Positions 21,885-23,341 of a stretch of 23,341 nt of DNA are shown here, in pieces. A model generated the notes under the pieces. The model searched no databases. It was given only the letters and a program-made list of their open reading frames with translations, and was not told the origin of the DNA. The translations under genes and the position numbers were made by a program. The stretch's first letter is position 1. Each line of letters starts with the position of its first letter. This DNA is from JAQBXX01 sp947085325 (lineage in GTDB: Bacteria; Pseudomonadota; Gammaproteobacteria; SURF-13). The stretch is taken from NCBI GenBank assembly GCA_947085325.1, contig CAMTVY010000004.1, forward strand, positions 1-23,341. Direction: 5' to 3'.

Positions 21885-22290
21885 GGCGATGGGAGCCCTC
21901 CAAGTCATCGAGGATAGGACACTCGCTGGTTGGTCCTTGGCCGCTGCACGCTTCTGTCAAATTGACAAGCGCGCGTTGCATGCGCCGCAAGTCAACTATT
22001 CTGTGCTTGATATCCGCAATTTTTGCCTCGGTGCGCTGCTTGACGTCAGCGCAGCGCGTGTGCGGATCGACGCGTAGCGCGAGCAATTCAGAAATTTCCT
22101 TGAGTGAAAAGCCCAACTCTTTCGAGCGTTTGATGAATTGCAGGCGGGTAACTGTTTCAGACGTATATTGACGGTAACCGGAAGCGCGCCGCATGGGTTT
22201 GGGCAGCAACCCTTCGCGCTCGTAATAGCGCACCGTCTCGACGTTCACTTGGGCCGATTTGGCCAATTGACCGATGGTTAAGCTTTGCAT
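21871..22290 (-). CDS. MerR-family heavy-metal-responsive regulator
   Basis: The 139-aa regulator has the MerR N-terminal winged helix (LTIGQLAKSAQVNVETVRYYEREGLL, then GYRQY), a long dimerisation helix, and a C-terminal metal loop. Cysteines at 80 (HTRCADV), 115 (TEACSG) and 124 (SECPIL) have the 35- and 9-residue spacing of the three Hg(II) ligands Cys82, Cys117 and Cys126 of Tn501 MerR; PbrR, CadR and ZntR use similar positions, so the metal is Hg, Pb, Cd or Zn. There is only one Cys at 115-116, unlike the CC of ZntR. ATG 22288-22290 has GGAGG at spacing 6. It is the first gene of its own regulated operon, presumably activating itself and the two genes after it. Confidence 0.9.
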   Translation of the reverse strand: MQSLTIGQLAKSAQVNVETVRYYEREGLLPKPMRRASGYRQYTSETVTRLQFIKRSKELGFSLKEISELLALRVDPHTRCADVKQRTEAKIADIKHRIVDLRRMQRALVNLTEACSGQGPTSECPILDDLEGSHRHGTR

Positions 22291-22307
22291 ACCTTACCTC
22301 CACACCG

Positions 22308-22339
22308 ACTATAAACCCTGGAGCCAGGTACGGAGTCAA
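22308..22339 (-). promoter_or_regulatory. MerR-type promoter and operator with 20-bp spacer
   Basis: On the minus strand TTGACT (-35, 22334-22339) and TATAGT (-10, 22308-22313) are separated by 20 bp rather than 17, the hallmark of promoters twisted open by MerR-family activators. The spacer holds an imperfect dyad, ACTCCGTA with TCCAGGGT, and TTGACTCCGTAC equals the start of the classic mer operator-promoter. The predicted start (about 22301) lies at the ribosome-binding site GGAGG, giving an almost leaderless mRNA. Confidence 0.8.
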
Positions 22340-22353
22340 GTTTTTTATGCAGC

Positions 22354-22368
22354 TTGTTATCGCAACAA
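22354..22368. promoter_or_regulatory. Candidate dyad operator in the divergent region
   Basis: TTGTTATCGCAACAA has 5-bp arms (TTGTT/AACAA) around ATCGC. It lies 23 bases before the plus-strand gene at 22392, and TTGTTA could also be its -35, with TAAGGT (22376-22381) seventeen bases on as a poor -10. The dyad resembles loosely the TGTTATAnnATAACA operators of Zur, but the match is weak. Confidence 0.25.
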
Positions 22369-22391
22369 AAGCCTTGTAAGGTTGCGCCCCT

Positions 22392-22694
22392 ATGCACGCG
22401 CGACTATTCGGTAACCGCACCTGCCCCGGCAAGCTGCTGAGCCTGCTGCTGGTCTTTTTGCTGCTGTTCGCCGCGCTGCATGTCAGCCAGCACGACCTGG
22501 TGGAAGGCAGCGGCGGCCCGCTCAGCCACAGTGACTGTCAGATCAGTCATGTGCCCGGCGTACAACTGTGCGTACCACCAACGCCTGTGCCATTGCTGGT
22601 GCTGATCTTCATTCTTGCGTTTGCCACAACTGCAACGTATACCAAAAGCGTGATGCGCCACCGGCGCATCCGTGCCCCGCCTTTACCCTCCTGA
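22392..22694 (+). CDS. Small two-helix membrane protein of unknown function
   Basis: The 100-aa product has a hydrophobic N-terminal segment (about 13-31, KLLSLLLVFLLLFAALHV) that may be a signal anchor. A short polar, His-containing loop with two Cys follows (HSDCQISHVPGVQLCVPP), then a second helix (about 67-86, PLLVLIFILAFATTATYT), and it ends in a basic tail. A hairpin in the inner membrane with the His/Cys loop in the periplasm fits these charges. ATG 22392 has only a distant TAAGG. It diverges from the metal-responsive operon and precedes an outer-membrane porin gene by 78 bases, so a metal-related role for the pair is plausible. I do not recognise the family. Confidence 0.6.
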   Translation: MHARLFGNRTCPGKLLSLLLVFLLLFAALHVSQHDLVEGSGGPLSHSDCQISHVPGVQLCVPPTPVPLLVLIFILAFATTATYTKSVMRHRRIRAPPLPS

Positions 22695-22772
22695 TCTTCC
22701 CACGGTAGTGCATGTCCTCGGCGCGTCTTGCGTGCCGGGGCTGGGTGTATTTTCAACGATCAGGAGTCACAC

Positions 22773-23341
22773 ATGTCCCATACATTTTCGCAGCGCTTGC
22801 GGGCGGTCGCCGTCTGCATGCTTGTATACTCCGGCGCCTTGCCGGCCAGTGAAACCGATGCAGTGCAGCAGCGCCTGCAGCAGCTCGAGCAGGAAATAAA
22901 GGCTTTACGAGCGACACTCAGCGCCATGGAGAGCGCGGCTCAACAGGCCCTGCTGGCGCCGGCCCCAGCCCACACCGTCGCAGCGCCCAGCCACACCCCT
23001 ATCCAGATAGGGTTGAGCAGCCTGTTCACCGCCGGCGGGTCGAGCGTAGACAACGCGGCCCTGGAGGGCTTGCAGGCCGGCGGGCACGACCCCAACCGCA
23101 ACGGCTTCACGGTGCAGAACGTGGAGCTGACCCTGAGCGGAACGGTAGACCCTTACTTCGACGCGCAGGCCAGTCTCATCTTCCAGATCGATGCGGGTGG
23201 CGAGACCAAGGTGGAGCTGGAGGAGGCCTTTTTCACCACGCGCGGCCTGCCTGCGGGATTACAGCTTAAAGGCGGGCAGTACTTCACCGAGTTTGGCCGC
23301 CACAACCCGCAGCATCCGCATAGCTGGGCCTTCGTGGATCA
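22773..23341 (+). CDS. Outer-membrane porin-like protein, N-terminal part (runs off the window)
   Basis: The frame is open from ATG 22773 (AGGAG seven bases upstream) to the window edge, giving 189 residues. A signal peptide with cleavage near ALPAS-ET is followed by a short coiled coil (residues about 30-60, QQRLQQLEQEIKALRATLSA), an Ala/Pro linker, and then alternating beta strands typical of a barrel: GFTVQNVELTLSGTVDPYFD, ASLIFQIDAGGETKVELEEA, and GLQLKGGQYFTEFGRHNPQH. The coiled coil plus barrel layout matches trimeric phosphate-selective or related porins. From memory, FTEFGRxNPQHPHxW resembles outer-membrane proteins labelled zinc-regulated; this is weak evidence. It follows the small two-helix protein gene and is probably cotranscribed. 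Confidence 0.8.
   Translation, partial: MSHTFSQRLRAVAVCMLVYSGALPASETDAVQQRLQQLEQEIKALRATLSAMESAAQQALLAPAPAHTVAAPSHTPIQIGLSSLFTAGGSSVDNAALEGLQAGGHDPNRNGFTVQNVELTLSGTVDPYFDAQASLIFQIDAGGETKVELEEAFFTTRGLPAGLQLKGGQYFTEFGRHNPQHPHSWAFVD

Overview
The window looks like a chromosomal segment of a gammaproteobacterium. The order ychF-pth-rplY-prs-tRNA-Gln-ispE-lolB on one strand, diverging from hemA-prfA-prmC-moeB-tldD on the other, is the housekeeping arrangement I associate with that class. The N-acetylglutaminylglutamine amidotransferase and a stand-alone Urate_ox_N membrane protein suggest an environmental lineage of the Chromatiales/Acidiferrobacterales type, but that placement is inference.

Layout. 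(1) 1-1160 is transposon debris: the 3' end of an IS3-type transposase abuts an IS30 transposase whose C-terminus, including the last catalytic residue, is missing. (2) 1299-2153 encodes a diguanylate cyclase with an unusual N-terminal Rossmann-like domain, followed by elongator tRNA-Met. (3) 2463-9675, minus strand: ychF, pth, rplY, prs, tRNA-Gln, ispE, lolB and a TPR lipoprotein (translation, PRPP, isoprenoid precursor and lipoprotein sorting). (4) 9871-15857, plus strand: hemA, prfA, prmC, moeB-like and tldD. (5) 15873-18832, minus strand: argF and argD (arginine synthesis), then a separately terminated unit of a 30-residue membrane peptide and a Urate_ox_N protein. (6) 18943-20715: an asnO-type amidotransferase for a dipeptide osmolyte. 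(7) 20833-22290, minus strand: a compact heavy-metal unit (MerR-type regulator, thioredoxin-like/MerC-like fusion, small double-CxxC thioredoxin-like protein) behind a MerR-type promoter with a 20-bp spacer. Divergent from it are a small two-helix membrane protein and an outer-membrane porin-like protein cut by the window end.

The most distinctive content lies between the genes. Palindromic elements occupy the leaders of ychF, prfA, moeB and argD. A 192-bp MITE-like element with 17-bp perfect terminal inverted repeats supplies both the stop codon of prmC and the ribosome-binding site of moeB. A 164-bp imperfect inverted-repeat element begins exactly at the hemA stop and abuts a perfect 27-bp palindrome before prfA. 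Two copies of a dispersed repeat, before ychF and argD, share 41 of 43 bases, and one of the differences creates argD's Shine-Dalgarno sequence.

No stretch longer than about 300 bases lacks a gene. The longest gaps, 11134-11412 and 17974-18197, are filled largely by these repeats and a terminator.
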